Assembly (NCBI GenBank): GCA_040220135.1
Contig: JAVJTT010000013.1
Span: 248,001-312,000 of the forward strand
Origin: CAJXMH01 sp040220135
GTDB lineage: Bacteria; Bacteroidota; Bacteroidia; Flavobacteriales_E; Vicingaceae
Length of the DNA stretch: 64,000 nt
Direction: 5' to 3'
The notes beneath the pieces were generated by a model. It saw only the letters and a list, made by a program, of their open reading frames with translations. It was not told the origin of the DNA and did not search any database. Made by a program: the position numbers and the translations under genes. Numbering within the stretch: the stretch's first letter is position 1; the number at the start of each line of letters is the position of its first letter. Shown here piece by piece: positions 39,628 to 50,900 of this stretch.

Positions 39628-41421
39628 TTATGCTCTAAATCCAATCACACAAACATCGTCTAATTGCTCCAATTCTCCTCTCCATTGTTCAAAGTGTTTT
39701 TTTAGTTCCATTCTTTGTTGCTCCATGTTTTGATCTTGTATCGAAAGCAAGAACTTCTTAAAGTTGACCGACTTTAATTTTTTTCCTTTCTCACCACCAA
39801 ATTGATCGACATAACCGTCGCTGAAAACATAAACTGAATCCCCTTTTTGAAGCTGAACTTCATGATTTTGAAAAGCCACATGCTCGGCATACTTTCCAAT
39901 GGGTTGTTTATTTCCCTTGATTTCTTCAATTTCTTCGGAGCCTGACCTGATGATCCAAAGTGGATTGTGAGCTCCGGCGTATTGAAGTAGTTTTTTTTGT
40001 GGGTGGTAATTGCAAAGGGCAATGTCCATTCCATCTTTTACTTCTTCCTCTGACTTTTCAAAGCGCTCAATCACGATCTCTAAAGTTTTGTCTAAGATAG
40101 CTGCTGGAGCTTCTAGTGCAAATTCTCGAACCGCTCTGTTTAAAGCATTGCTACACACTACGCTTACCATTGCTCCCGGTACGCCATGTCCGGTGCAATC
40201 TGCCGCTGCAAAAATCACTTTGTCACCTTTTGCTTCCATCCAATAAAAGTCTCCTGCTACAATGTCTTTAGGCAAATAGAAAATAAAACTTTGTTCTAAT
40301 TTGCTTTGCACCAGTTTAAGTGGAGGGAGTATGGCTTCTTGAATTCTTTTGGCGTAAGTGATGGAGTCAGTGATCTCACGGTTTTTCTCATCTACCTCAT
40401 CTTTTTGTTTGGCAATAATCAATGCTTGCCTTTTTTGTATTCTGTAGTTCTTATAAGCCAAAATCGCTAGGATAGCAAAAACTAGCAAAATAGTAATGGC
40501 TATATAGGTGATATGCTTCTGTGAATCTAATAGTTTATTCACCACCTGATATCGCTGTTCTGCAAGTTCTAACTTGCTATTTTGATTTTCTAGCTGCTTT
40601 TTAGAAAGCTGAATTTCTTCTTCTTTTGTCTTTAGTTGTGACTCAATACTATCTAAATCAGTAGACTTGGCACTTATGTTATTTAAAATTTGATCCAATT
40701 GAGCTTGTTTCTCTGCTAAGGCTTCTTCTTTAGCTTCGAGGGTTTGATTGAGTTCTTTATTCTTGTAATTCAAGCCATCAATTTGGCTTGTATTGTCAAT
40801 GTTTTCCCATTTTTCATCGGAGTACTTTTTTCTTAGCTCACTTAAACTATTTTCAAGTTCATTTACTCTATCTTTTAAATAGCCTTCTGACACAAGGTCT
40901 TTATCTACAGCGAAAGAACTGATACTTTGAGTTATATCCAAGCCCTGTTTTTTGCAATTTTTTTCATTAATCTTAAGTCTTGTAGAGCCTGCATATTCGA
41001 AGAAACTGATCATAGATTCTTCATAGGTGAAGTTATCTGTGATTAGTAAGATCGGTTTGTTCCCAATGCCTTCATGCAATTGATTGATTGATATTCCATC
41101 CTTTTGATTGGCGTAAATGATATCGAAGGTCTGTAAACTGCTAGTCGAACTTAAGTACGAAACTTTAACAAAACCATTCTTTTTTGTTGGGAATTTATCA
41201 ATTAGCATTGATATTTTTTCGTGGATTTTTTTATTCCATAAAACACCTATTTTAACTGTGTCATTTTTGCTTTTACCTGGCCAATCTATTTTATTAGAAG
41301 AGATAGCCAAGGTATAAATTAAGAATGCTTTTTGTTTGTCTAGATCTTTTTGTTCCTGGGCAGTTAGTTTAACTGTTGAAAGCAGTGTAAAAAGCAGAAT
41401 AAGTACATTGAATTTTTTCAA
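39628..41421 (-). CDS. Membrane SpoIIE-type serine phosphatase with YfiR-like sensor
   Basis: 597 residues in four parts. Signal peptide (FNVLILLFTLLSTVKLTAQ); a periplasmic domain of ~150 residues resembling YfiR (KAFLIYTLAISSNKIDWP, and KPILLITDNFTYEESMISFF); a long coiled coil (about 185-305); one membrane helix (about 308-326, IAITILLVFAILAILAY). The cytoplasmic PP2C-like phosphatase has GDFYWMEAKGD, ADCTGHGVPGAMVS, VFSDGYVDQFGG and LDDVCVIGF, with metal-binding Asp residues. Such proteins dephosphorylate anti-sigma antagonists to switch sigma factors. Partner genes are not adjacent. It is followed by the GT-C pair. Confidence 0.88.
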   Translation of the reverse strand: MKKFNVLILLFTLLSTVKLTAQEQKDLDKQKAFLIYTLAISSNKIDWPGKSKNDTVKIGVLWNKKIHEKISMLIDKFPTKKNGFVKVSYLSSTSSLQTFDIIYANQKDGISINQLHEGIGNKPILLITDNFTYEESMISFFEYAGSTRLKINEKNCKKQGLDITQSISSFAVDKDLVSEGYLKDRVNELENSLSELRKKYSDEKWENIDNTSQIDGLNYKNKELNQTLEAKEEALAEKQAQLDQILNNISAKSTDLDSIESQLKTKEEEIQLSKKQLENQNSKLELAEQRYQVVNKLLDSQKHITYIAITILLVFAILAILAYKNYRIQKRQALIIAKQKDEVDEKNREITDSITYAKRIQEAILPPLKLVQSKLEQSFIFYLPKDIVAGDFYWMEAKGDKVIFAAADCTGHGVPGAMVSVVCSNALNRAVREFALEAPAAILDKTLEIVIERFEKSEEEVKDGMDIALCNYHPQKKLLQYAGAHNPLWIIRSGSEEIEEIKGNKQPIGKYAEHVAFQNHEVQLQKGDSVYVFSDGYVDQFGGEKGKKLKSVNFKKFLLSIQDQNMEQQRMELKKHFEQWRGELEQLDDVCVIGFRA

Positions 41422-41691
41422 ATTCTTTAGTTAATTGGTTAGCTATTTGGGGGTTAAGGTAATTTTTTTATTTGATTCATGATTATTGAAAATTGTATTT
41501 AACTGAGAACCTTCAAGTTTATTTAGAAAAAAAATGCAACGACTTAATTGAATCGAAAGATGCTTCATACTGAATTGGCTAATTATGGAAGCAAGATAGT
41601 TTTTTTTGTTAAAAGCCCTGTTGATAAATCAAATTGAAGCACAATCAACCTAAGCGCTTTTCTAAATACTTTAGAGCTTTCAATCTACTTT

Positions 41692-43551
41692 ATGGCAGAA
41701 GAGGTACAATATACCGAAGATAATATCCGATCGCTTGATTGGAAGGAGCATATCCGCATGAGACCGGGGATGTACATCGGTAAGTTGGGCGATGGTTCCG
41801 CTTACGATGATGGGATTTATGTTTTACTAAAAGAAGTTTTAGACAACTCCATTGATGAATTTGTGATGGGCAATGGTAGAACCATTGAAGTGACCATTAA
41901 AGATAAAACCGTAAAAGTGCGAGATTACGGTCGAGGAGTGCCTTTAGGAAAAGTGGTGGATGTCGTTTCCAAGATCAATACCGGAGGAAAGTACGATTCT
42001 AAAGCTTTTAAGAAATCAGTCGGATTGAATGGGGTGGGTACCAAAGCAGTAAACGCCTTGTCCTCTATGTTTCGCATTGAATCCTCCCGAGATGAAAAGT
42101 GGAAGGCTGCTGAATTTTCTAGAGGGGAATTAACCGAAGACACCGACATCGAAGAAAGTAGTCGTCGAAAAGGAACTAAGGTGGTATTTATTCCCGACGA
42201 AGAAATCTTCCAGAATTATCAATACCGCACCCAGCATGTAGAACGAATGTTGTGGAATTATGTCTACTTAAATCGCGGACTAACCATTATTTTTAATGGA
42301 GAGAAATACTATTCTGAAAGAGGCCTTTACGACCTTTTGGAAAAGAACATGTCAGATGAACCGCTTTATCCCATCATTCACCTAGAAGATGAGGATATTG
42401 AGGTCGCCATTACGCACACCAACTCCTATGGGGAAGAGTACTACTCTTTTGTCAACGGTCAGCATACCACCCAAGGGGGAACGCACCAAGGAGCTTTTCG
42501 TGAAGCCTTGGTAAGAACCATTCGTGATCACTTTCAAAAAGATTATGACGCAAGAGATGTGCGATCTTCAGTAGTAGCTGCTATTGCGGTTAAGGTGATG
42601 GAGCCGGTTTTTGAATCGCAGACCAAAACTAAATTAGGCTCTAACGATGTTGGTCCTGATGGTCCTTCTATGCGTGCTTTTGTGAATGACTTTTTGAAGA
42701 AGCACCTCGATAACTTTTTGCATAAGAATCCTGAAGTAGCAGAAGCCCTGCAGAAAAAGATCTTACAATCAGAAAGAGAGCGAAAAGATTTAGCAGGCAT
42801 TAAGAAACTCGCTCGAAAAAGAGCGAAAGAAGTGAGTCTTCACAACAAAAAGTTGCGAGATTGTAGAATACACTTCAACAACGAAAAAAAGGAGAGAAAC
42901 GAAGAAACGACTCTATTCATCACTGAGGGAGATTCGGCTTCCGGTTCTATAACCAAAGTGAGAGATGTAAACACCCAAGCGGTATTTAGCTTAAAAGGAA
43001 AACCTTTGAATTCTTATGGTCTGACTAAAAAGATCGTTTACGAAAATGAGGAGTTTAATCTGTTACAAGCTGCCTTGAACATCGAAGATGGTCTGGATGA
43101 TTTACGCTACAATAATGTAGTCTTAGCTACCGATGCCGATGTGGATGGGATGCACATTCGATTGTTGCTGATTACTTTCTTCTTGCAGTTTTTCCCTGAT
43201 TTGGTTAAGAACGGCCATCTGTATGTTTTAGCCACCCCACTTTTTAGAGTAAGAGACAAAAAAGAAACCTTTTATTGTTACAGCGAAGAAGAGCGTAAAC
43301 AAGCCATCAATAAATTAAAAGGAAAGCCGGAAATAACTCGCTTTAAGGGTTTGGGAGAAATTTCTCCTGATGAGTTTAAGAACTTTATTGGAGAAGACAT
43401 TCGCTTGGAGCCGGTAGTAATTGGCAAAGAGCAATCGGTAAATGACTTGTTGAAATTTTACATGGGAAAAAATACCCCTGACCGGCAAGAATTTATCATT
43501 GAGAATTTGAAAGTTGAACAAGACTTAATAGAAGACGCTGAAGTCGCCTAA
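41692..43551 (+). CDS. parE: DNA topoisomerase IV subunit B (ParE)
   Basis: ATPase subunit of the type IIA enzyme that unlinks chromosomes. 619 residues: GHKL ATPase (LLKEVLDNSIDE, DYGRGVPLGK, GLNGVGTKAVNALS), transducer QTKTKLGS, TOPRIM (TEGDSASGS, DADVDGMH), and the C-terminal LKGKPEITRFKGLGE. Length, absence of the GyrB-type insertion and the direct parC neighbour (6 bp gap) mark it as ParE and not GyrB. The run continues with parC, rhomboid and aminotransferase genes. Confidence 0.96.
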   Translation: MAEEVQYTEDNIRSLDWKEHIRMRPGMYIGKLGDGSAYDDGIYVLLKEVLDNSIDEFVMGNGRTIEVTIKDKTVKVRDYGRGVPLGKVVDVVSKINTGGKYDSKAFKKSVGLNGVGTKAVNALSSMFRIESSRDEKWKAAEFSRGELTEDTDIEESSRRKGTKVVFIPDEEIFQNYQYRTQHVERMLWNYVYLNRGLTIIFNGEKYYSERGLYDLLEKNMSDEPLYPIIHLEDEDIEVAITHTNSYGEEYYSFVNGQHTTQGGTHQGAFREALVRTIRDHFQKDYDARDVRSSVVAAIAVKVMEPVFESQTKTKLGSNDVGPDGPSMRAFVNDFLKKHLDNFLHKNPEVAEALQKKILQSERERKDLAGIKKLARKRAKEVSLHNKKLRDCRIHFNNEKKERNEETTLFITEGDSASGSITKVRDVNTQAVFSLKGKPLNSYGLTKKIVYENEEFNLLQAALNIEDGLDDLRYNNVVLATDADVDGMHIRLLLITFFLQFFPDLVKNGHLYVLATPLFRVRDKKETFYCYSEEERKQAINKLKGKPEITRFKGLGEISPDEFKNFIGEDIRLEPVVIGKEQSVNDLLKFYMGKNTPDRQEFIIENLKVEQDLIEDAEVA

Positions 43552-43557
43552 AGAAAT

Positions 43558-46299
43558 ATGGCAGAGGAAGAAAAAAACGAAAACGAAGAGCAAGAAGAGC
43601 CGATTGAAGAAGTAGAAGGTTCGGAGGGTCTTGAGAATGTGATTCAGGTCTCGGGCATGTACAACGAATGGTTCTTGGATTACGCCTCTTATGTAATTCT
43701 TGAACGAGCGGTTCCGCATGTCAATGATGGACTTAAACCGGTACAGAGAAGGATTCTACATTCTTTGAAAGAACTGGATGACGGACGCTACCACAAAGTG
43801 GCCAATGTAATTGGTAACACCATGAAATATCATCCGCATGGTGACGCTTCCATTGGAGATGCCATGGTACAATTGGGGCAGAAAGAATTGCTGTTGGATA
43901 CGCAGGGTAACTGGGGAAATATTTTAACCGGTGACCGTGCAGCAGCGCCAAGGTACATTGAGGTAAGACTTTCCAAGTTTGCCTTAGATGTCGCCTTTAA
44001 TAAAAAGACCACTGAATGGTCGGCCTCTTATGATGGTCGAGGAATGGAACCGGTGACCTTGCCCATGAAGTTTCCGCTTTTGCTAGCACAAGGCGTAGAA
44101 GGAATTGCCGTAGGTCTTTCTTGTAAAATACTTCCCCATAACTTTAATGAGTTGATTGATGCTTCCATTAAAATTTTAAAGGGCAAAAAGACCAACATAA
44201 TGCCTGACTTCTTGACCGGAGGGATGGCCGATTTTTCCAATTACAACAATGGCTTAAGAGGGGGCAGAATTCGCGTTCGTGCCAAGGTTGGTATTCAAGA
44301 TAAAAAGACCTTAGTAATTACGGAAATTCCATTTGGAACCAATACTTCAAGTTTAATTGATTCCATTATTAAGGCCAATGATAAGGGCAAGATCAAGATC
44401 AAGAAAGTAGAGGACAATACGGCAGAGAATGTGGAAATCAACATTCACTTGCCTTCTAATGTCTCACCAGATAAAACCATTGATGCGCTTTATGCCTTCA
44501 CCGACTGTGAAGTGTCAATTTCGCCTAACTCATGCGTAATCGAGGATGATAAGCCGAAATTCTTAGATGTGAATGAGATACTTCGCATTTGCACAGAGCA
44601 CACTAAGCATTTGCTGAAGCGAGAGTTAGAGATTCGCAAAGGTGAATTGGAAGAACAATGGCATTTTGCTTCCTTGGAGAAGATCTTCATTGAGAATAAG
44701 ATCTACCGAGACATTGAAGAGCAAGAAACGATGGAAGGCATAATGAAAGCTGTCCATGATGGTTTGAAGCCTCACGTTAAAAATTTATTGCGTGCAGTAA
44801 CCGATGAAGATGTGAACCGCTTGCTTGAAATTCGGATTAAGCGTATTTCAAAATACGATAGCTTTAAGGCCGACGAGCTGATCAAGCGGATTGAAGAAGA
44901 GATTGAAGAAATTAAACACAATCTGGCAAACCTAACTGACTTTGCCATTGATTATTTTAAGAAGATCAAAGAAAAGCACGGCAAAGGAAGAGAACGTAAA
45001 ACGGAGATTAAATCCTTTGAAAACATTGACGCTTCTAAAGTTGCAGTGGCCAATGCCAAGCTGTATGTAAATCGAAGTGAGGGCTTTATCGGTCACGGTT
45101 TAAAGCGAACCGAATCTGAATTTGTTTGCGATTGCTCTGATATTGATGACATTATTGTTTTCCGGGAAGATGGCATCATGCAAGTGCAAAAGATACAACA
45201 GAAGTCATTTGTCGGGAAAAATATCATTCATGTTGCGGTTTGGAAGAAAGGGGATAAACGCACCACCTACAATATGGTTTACCAAGATGGTAAGGCCGGT
45301 CGAGCTATGGTCAAGCGTTTTGCGGTGACTTCGATCACCAGAGAAAAAGAGTATGACCTGACAGCAGGAAACAAAGGCTCTAAAATCTTGTATTTTACTG
45401 CCAATCCAAATGGAGAAGCTGAGGTAATTCAAGTGCAACTGCGAGCAAAAGCAAAACTCCGTAAGCTTAAGTTTGATTTTGATTTTGCCGAACAGGCCAT
45501 AAAAGGGCGCGGGGCAAAAGGAAATATTCTAAGTAAGCACCTTGTGAGTAAAGTGAAACTGAAAGAGGAGGGAAGTTCTACCTTAAGCGCCCGCAAAATT
45601 TGGTTTGACGATACCGTGCAGCGCTTGAACACCGAAGGTAGAGGTGAGCTTTTAGGACGCTTTAAAGCGGAAGATAAAATTTTAACCATTACACAATCGG
45701 GTCATTACAAATTAACCGGAACCAATGTGAGTACACACTTTGAGGAAGATCTGATCTTGATTGAAAAATGGATTCCCAAAAAGCCGGTAACCGCCATCTA
45801 TTATGAAGGAGAGAAAGAAGATTTTTATGTGAAGCGCTTTTTAGTAGAAGATACGGATAAAAAGGTCTCTTTCATTAGTGAGCATGAGGATAGTTATTTG
45901 GAATTGGTTTCTACCGATTTTCATACAGTGATTGACCTGAGTTTTGTTAAACCTAGAGGGAAAGAAGTGAAACCCAACGAGATCTTTGACCTTCAGGAAT
46001 TTATAAGCGTAAAAGGCCTAAAAGCAATTGGTAACAAACTCAGTTACGACAAGGTGAAAGCAATTGATCGCTTAAGCTTTGAAGCAGCAGCTGAAGCTTT
46101 AGAAACTACGGTAGAGGAGTTACAAAAAGACCCTTTCACGGAGTCTGAAGAAGATCAGAAGAAAGCAGAAAAACCTGAAACGGCAAACTCCTCGGAGGAA
46201 GTAGATGAGGGTGAAAATGAAGAAAAGGAAACAGATGGGGAGGCCAAAGAAGGGAAATCATCTTCGGGCGATGCCCCACAAATGGATCTCTTCTCCTAG
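43558..46299 (+). CDS. parC: DNA topoisomerase IV subunit A (ParC)
   Basis: DNA-cleaving subunit, 913 residues, ParC-length for this phylum. YASYVILERAVPHVNDGLKP opens the winged-helix domain, and the catalytic Tyr133 is in AAPRYIEVRLS. Beyond the coiled-coil domain the C-terminal part holds a degenerate beta-pinwheel, and the last ~55 residues are very acidic (EEVDEGENEEKETDGE). A start with a long acidic leader (EEEKNENEEQEEPIEE) is unusual but uninterrupted. Cotranscribed with parE. Confidence 0.95.
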   Translation: MAEEEKNENEEQEEPIEEVEGSEGLENVIQVSGMYNEWFLDYASYVILERAVPHVNDGLKPVQRRILHSLKELDDGRYHKVANVIGNTMKYHPHGDASIGDAMVQLGQKELLLDTQGNWGNILTGDRAAAPRYIEVRLSKFALDVAFNKKTTEWSASYDGRGMEPVTLPMKFPLLLAQGVEGIAVGLSCKILPHNFNELIDASIKILKGKKTNIMPDFLTGGMADFSNYNNGLRGGRIRVRAKVGIQDKKTLVITEIPFGTNTSSLIDSIIKANDKGKIKIKKVEDNTAENVEINIHLPSNVSPDKTIDALYAFTDCEVSISPNSCVIEDDKPKFLDVNEILRICTEHTKHLLKRELEIRKGELEEQWHFASLEKIFIENKIYRDIEEQETMEGIMKAVHDGLKPHVKNLLRAVTDEDVNRLLEIRIKRISKYDSFKADELIKRIEEEIEEIKHNLANLTDFAIDYFKKIKEKHGKGRERKTEIKSFENIDASKVAVANAKLYVNRSEGFIGHGLKRTESEFVCDCSDIDDIIVFREDGIMQVQKIQQKSFVGKNIIHVAVWKKGDKRTTYNMVYQDGKAGRAMVKRFAVTSITREKEYDLTAGNKGSKILYFTANPNGEAEVIQVQLRAKAKLRKLKFDFDFAEQAIKGRGAKGNILSKHLVSKVKLKEEGSSTLSARKIWFDDTVQRLNTEGRGELLGRFKAEDKILTITQSGHYKLTGTNVSTHFEEDLILIEKWIPKKPVTAIYYEGEKEDFYVKRFLVEDTDKKVSFISEHEDSYLELVSTDFHTVIDLSFVKPRGKEVKPNEIFDLQEFISVKGLKAIGNKLSYDKVKAIDRLSFEAAAEALETTVEELQKDPFTESEEDQKKAEKPETANSSEEVDEGENEEKETDGEAKEGKSSSGDAPQMDLFS

Positions 46300-46301
46300 C
46301 T

Positions 46302-46922
46302 ATGTCAATTACCCTGCTGCTCATCATTTTAACCGCCGCTGTTTCCATACCAGCTTTCAATAATAGACAGCTATTCTACAAACTAGATTTTTCTCCTTTT
46401 GAAGTAGAAAATCGAAAGGAATGGTATCGCTTTTTAAGTCATGCTCTGCTACACGCCGATTGGATGCACTTGATCTTTAACATGCTGGTGCTTTGGTTTT
46501 TTGGCGATCATACCCAAGCTTATTTTGAAGCTTATGCAGGAACAAAGGGGACTTTTTATTTCATCTTGTTGTATGTTGGAGGCGTTGCATTTGCTACTAT
46601 TCCAAGCTATAAAAAACACAAGCATAATCCAAACTATCATTCTGTAGGTGCTTCAGGAGCGGTTTCGGCAGTTTTACTTTCATCCGTAATGTTTAACCCT
46701 GCAAATTTGATTTGTTTATGGGGAATCTTATGCTTGCCTGGTATAATCTGGGCGGTAATCTATTTGATCTATTCTTATCGCAAAGCAAAACAAGGGGGTG
46801 ACTACGTGAACCACGACGCTCATTTTTGGGGTGCCGTTTTCGGTGCCGTGTTTACGTTTATTACCGTACCACAGTCTATTCCTTCCTTTTTCGAGCAATT
46901 ATGGGGACTTTTGCCCTTCTAG
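46302..46922 (+). CDS. Rhomboid-family intramembrane serine protease
   Basis: 206 residues with six membrane helices. Catalytic dyad: Ser118 in VGASGAVSA and His174 in DAHFWGAVFG; the HALLHADWMHLIFNML segment of helix 2 with its N and H is the third family signature. It cuts substrate proteins inside the membrane; the natural substrate is unknown. It starts 2 bp after the parC stop codon. Confidence 0.93.
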   Translation: MSITLLLIILTAAVSIPAFNNRQLFYKLDFSPFEVENRKEWYRFLSHALLHADWMHLIFNMLVLWFFGDHTQAYFEAYAGTKGTFYFILLYVGGVAFATIPSYKKHKHNPNYHSVGASGAVSAVLLSSVMFNPANLICLWGILCLPGIIWAVIYLIYSYRKAKQGGDYVNHDAHFWGAVFGAVFTFITVPQSIPSFFEQLWGLLPF

Positions 46923-46931
46923 CGCAAGAAA

Positions 46932-47765
46932 ATGGCAAAGGAGTTAACGTATTGGGAGGGAAAATGGAGTGACGAGGAGCCACCGATTTCTTATTTTAAT
47001 CGAGCTTTTCGTTTCGGGGATGGAGTTTTTGAAACCATCAAATTTTTCAACGGAAAGTCGCCTTTTTTAGATTTTCATTTAGAGCGCTTATCAGCCAGTT
47101 GTAATGCCCTAAAAATGCACTACTCCAATAGTGAAGAAGAGTGTGTTTTGAAAGCCTTAACGCAGCTATCAGAGCACAATGATTTTAGACAAGCCGTTGT
47201 GAGAATATGGGCTTATCGCGAAGGGACTGGAAAATATACCCCAACTAGCAATAGAGTAAAACTGCTGCTTCGTGTGAAGACTTCTGAAAGCTCCGCTTTT
47301 AAATTAAATGAAAAAGGCTTAAGTGTTGACCTAGCAGATTCCGTTGTGCTTTCTGCCAATCAATTTTCACCCTTAAAAAGCATGAATTCACTACCCTATG
47401 TGATGGCTTCCATTGAAAAGGAAGAAAAAGGCTTTGATGAATTGTTGCTGCAAAATCAAAAGGGGGAAGTTATTGAAGCTTGCTCATCTAACCTCTTCAT
47501 TGTGCGCAATAAGGTTCTGTATACTCCTCCTGTTGAATCTGGAATCTTGAATGGGGTAATGCGAAGAGTGATTATTCAAATCGCCAATCAGGCTAAAATG
47601 AAAGTAGTAGAGAAAGCGATTTCTATGGATGCGCTGCAAGAGGCAGATGAGCTTTTTCTCACGAATGCCATTTCTGGTATTCAGTGGGTTAAAGCCTTTC
47701 GAAAAAAAAGGTATTTTCATAAGGTATCCACAAGCCTAATGCAACTGCTCAACCAAAAGCTTTAG
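46932..47765 (+). CDS. Class IV PLP aminotransferase (PabC/branched-chain-aminotransferase-like)
   Basis: 277 residues of the fold-type IV family, which covers 4-amino-4-deoxychorismate lyase, branched-chain and D-amino-acid transaminases. FRFGDGVFETIKFF opens the domain, Lys149 in PLKSMNSLPYV is the Schiff-base lysine, and GEVIEACSSNLFIV with GILNGVMRRVII binds phosphate. Length and ending suggest PabC for folate synthesis, but no other folate gene is near. Gap of 9 bp after the rhomboid gene indicates the same transcript. Confidence 0.85.
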   Translation: MAKELTYWEGKWSDEEPPISYFNRAFRFGDGVFETIKFFNGKSPFLDFHLERLSASCNALKMHYSNSEEECVLKALTQLSEHNDFRQAVVRIWAYREGTGKYTPTSNRVKLLLRVKTSESSAFKLNEKGLSVDLADSVVLSANQFSPLKSMNSLPYVMASIEKEEKGFDELLLQNQKGEVIEACSSNLFIVRNKVLYTPPVESGILNGVMRRVIIQIANQAKMKVVEKAISMDALQEADELFLTNAISGIQWVKAFRKKRYFHKVSTSLMQLLNQKL

Positions 47766-47900
47766 AAATTAAAGTTGAATTGTTAAGAAATGACTTTAAT
47801 TGGCAAGACTCAACAGGGTTTTTGCTTTACTTTTAATGAATAATAATTCTTTGTTTAACTTTAGAGGTGCCTAATACTAAGTATCTTAGATGATCAGATT

Positions 47901-50900
47901 GTGAAAGTTAAAGTTTGTTTTCTGTTTTGTTTTTTACTTTCAGCACTTTCAGGCTTTTCACAAAAGGCCTTTACTTCGGTGCAAGATGGAAATTGGAATG
48001 ATGGCTCAACGTGGGATTTATCTGCAGGAGCAGGTGGTACAGAAGGGGTAGATTTTCCATCTGCCTCCGATATTGTGACCATCAATGACTATGTGATTAT
48101 TGACGCTACCAATAGCGGTTCAGACTTTGTGTTTACCGGAGAATTGACCATTACCGAGGATGACACCCTAGAATGTCAAATAGGAAGTGCAACGACGGGT
48201 TTTATCCTTCAAGGCAACGGCATTATGCGAAACTTTGGTAGCTTTTTTACCTTAGATGCTTCTGAAGAGCCTGACGAGAATGCTCATATTCCTAAAGAAT
48301 TCGTCTGTCAAGGGAATTCAATTTTTATCGGTGGATTAAATTCTTTTGCTTTTATTGCGGATGATTGGGAACTAAATGAAAACGGCCAAGTTTTCTTAGA
48401 TAACCTTCTTTGTTATGCTGTTTCGGATGATGTAAACTTTGAAAGTAGCACTTGTAATATGTACGGTGCAGGCAACATTAGAATAGGGGGAGATGGCTTA
48501 AACAGCACAGTCAACTTTAATGGAGGTTCAACTGCCGCTCAATTAGATGATGATATTACCATTTGGCGAAATGTATCGGCAAACGCTTGCTCAGGCACAA
48601 CTGTAACCACTGGTACAAATCCGGAAATCTTACCGCCCTTTGCTCTAGAAGATGAGTACACCACTACCATCAATACTGCTCAAGACCAGTATGTATTGAC
48701 ACAGGGGAATGATGATTTCAGTCCGGTTGAAGATGACACCTTGACCCTTATATCGGTAGGAAACAATGCTTCCATAAACGATGGCAATACTTCCTTAGGA
48801 GGAACTGTTTCCATTAATAACAATGGCACTCCTACTGACCCCACGGATGATTATATAGATTACACTCCACCCGCTGCCACAACCGGCACTGACACCTATA
48901 GTTATATTATCAATAATAAAGCAGGTGGCGCTGATACTGCTTTGGTAACCGTCACGATCGCTAATTCAATAGTTGACAAAGATGGAGATGGTATAGACAA
49001 TGCAACAGACGTAGATGATGACAATGATGGTATTTTAGATGTTGACGAATGTGGAGAACAAACCCAAACAACAGTTTTTACTTACACTGGAGCAGATCAG
49101 ACTTACAATGTTCCAAATAACACTACTGAAATTACCGCCAAGATTTGGGGTGCCGGCGGCAGAGGAGATGAGGAAAGTGGAAGAGGAACCGGTGGAGCAG
49201 GAGGGTATACTGAAATCACTATTAATGTGAGCGACCTAACGAGCACGAGCTTAATCGTAACGGTGGGTGAAGGAGGGAACTCAAGTACTGGCAGTGTGAC
49301 TTATGGAAATGGCGGAGCAGGTCTATCTGGAGGAGGAAGAAACTATGGTGCAGGAGGAGGAATGTCTGCCATTTCCTATACCACTTTAAGCAATCCGGGA
49401 GTTTTGTCAGATGCAGACCTCCTGGCCATTGCCGGTGGCGGGGGCACAGCTGCTGCCTTTACCAATGCCGGATCTCAAGCTGGTGAGGGAGGTGGAACCA
49501 ATGGCCAAGATGGGGTTACCACCGATGGGGGTGGTGAAGGTCAAGGAGGAACCCAAGTTGCCGGTGGAGCTAGTACAAGTGGGAATGCCGGAAGTTTCCT
49601 TTTGGGAGGTGATGCCGTGACCAATGGAGGTGCCGGAGGTGGTGGCTATTACGGTGGCGGATCAGGATTTGGGGCGGGTCCTTCTTTGTCTGATCCCGAA
49701 GGAGTGGGAGGCGGAGGCTCCGGTTACGTTGACCCTGCAGCTACTTCAAGCACCACTACGGCAGGTACCGGTCAAACTCCACCTAATACTGGAGATGCTG
49801 ACTACCTTGCAGGAGTAGGACAAGGTGGAAACAGCGGAGGAGTAAATGGTGGTAATGGTTTGGTGGTGATTACTGCGATCATCGATAGCTGCGATACAGA
49901 TGGGGATGGGGTAATTAACAGTTGCGATCTAGACAGCGATAATGATGGTATTCCTGACATTGTAGAAGCCGGTGGTGAGGATACTAATGGAGATGGAAAA
50001 GTTGATGTGGATACAGATACGGACGGTGACGGCTGGGCGAATACCTTCGATAGCGACAATGGTGGAACTGCCTTAACTGATCCGGATACAGACGGAGATG
50101 GTATTCAAAATAAGAACGACATAGATGCCGATGGAGATGGCATTATAGATGTGATAGAAGCTCAGGCCTCAGGCACTATTACTACTCCCTCAGGTTTAGA
50201 TTCTGATGGAGATGGCATAGATGATAACTTTGACCCAGACAATGGAAACTCATTAACAGTTCCTTTCAATACAGATGGCACCGATAATCCCGACTATACG
50301 GATACAGATTCTGACAATGATACAGACCTAGACGCTTTGGAGGGATACGACACCGACAATGATGGAGTGGCGAATACTTCTGCAGCAGGCACAGACACTG
50401 ATAATGATGGCTTAGATGATAATTACGATAATGTTTCAGGCGCTAACTCAACTACCAATGTGACCAATGGAGGACAAACTTCAGCTTCATTCCCTAATCT
50501 GGATATACCAAGCACCTCTGAAGCCGATTGGCGTGAGATAGAAGATAAAGACGGAGATGGGGTGGCGAATAAGATTGATGACGATGACGATAATGACGGA
50601 ATTTTAGATATTGATGAATGTGGTGGCTTAAATCAAACCAATACATTTACTTATACTGGATCAGATCAGACCTACAATGTTCCAGTTAATGCTTTTCAAC
50701 TTACTGCCAAGATTTGGGGAGCAGGTGGACGCGGTGATACAGAAGACGATAGAGGGACCGGAGGCGCAGGTGGCTATACTGAAATCACCATTGATGCAAG
50801 TGCATTGACTAGCAACACTTTAGTAGTTACGGTAGGAGAGGGAGGAAACTCAAGTACGGGAAGTGCTACCTATGGCAATGGTGGAGCTGGCTTATCTGGT

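Noticed and set aside
41692..43551. GyrB instead of ParE
   Set aside because: A ParC gene follows at 6 bp and the length fits ParE.
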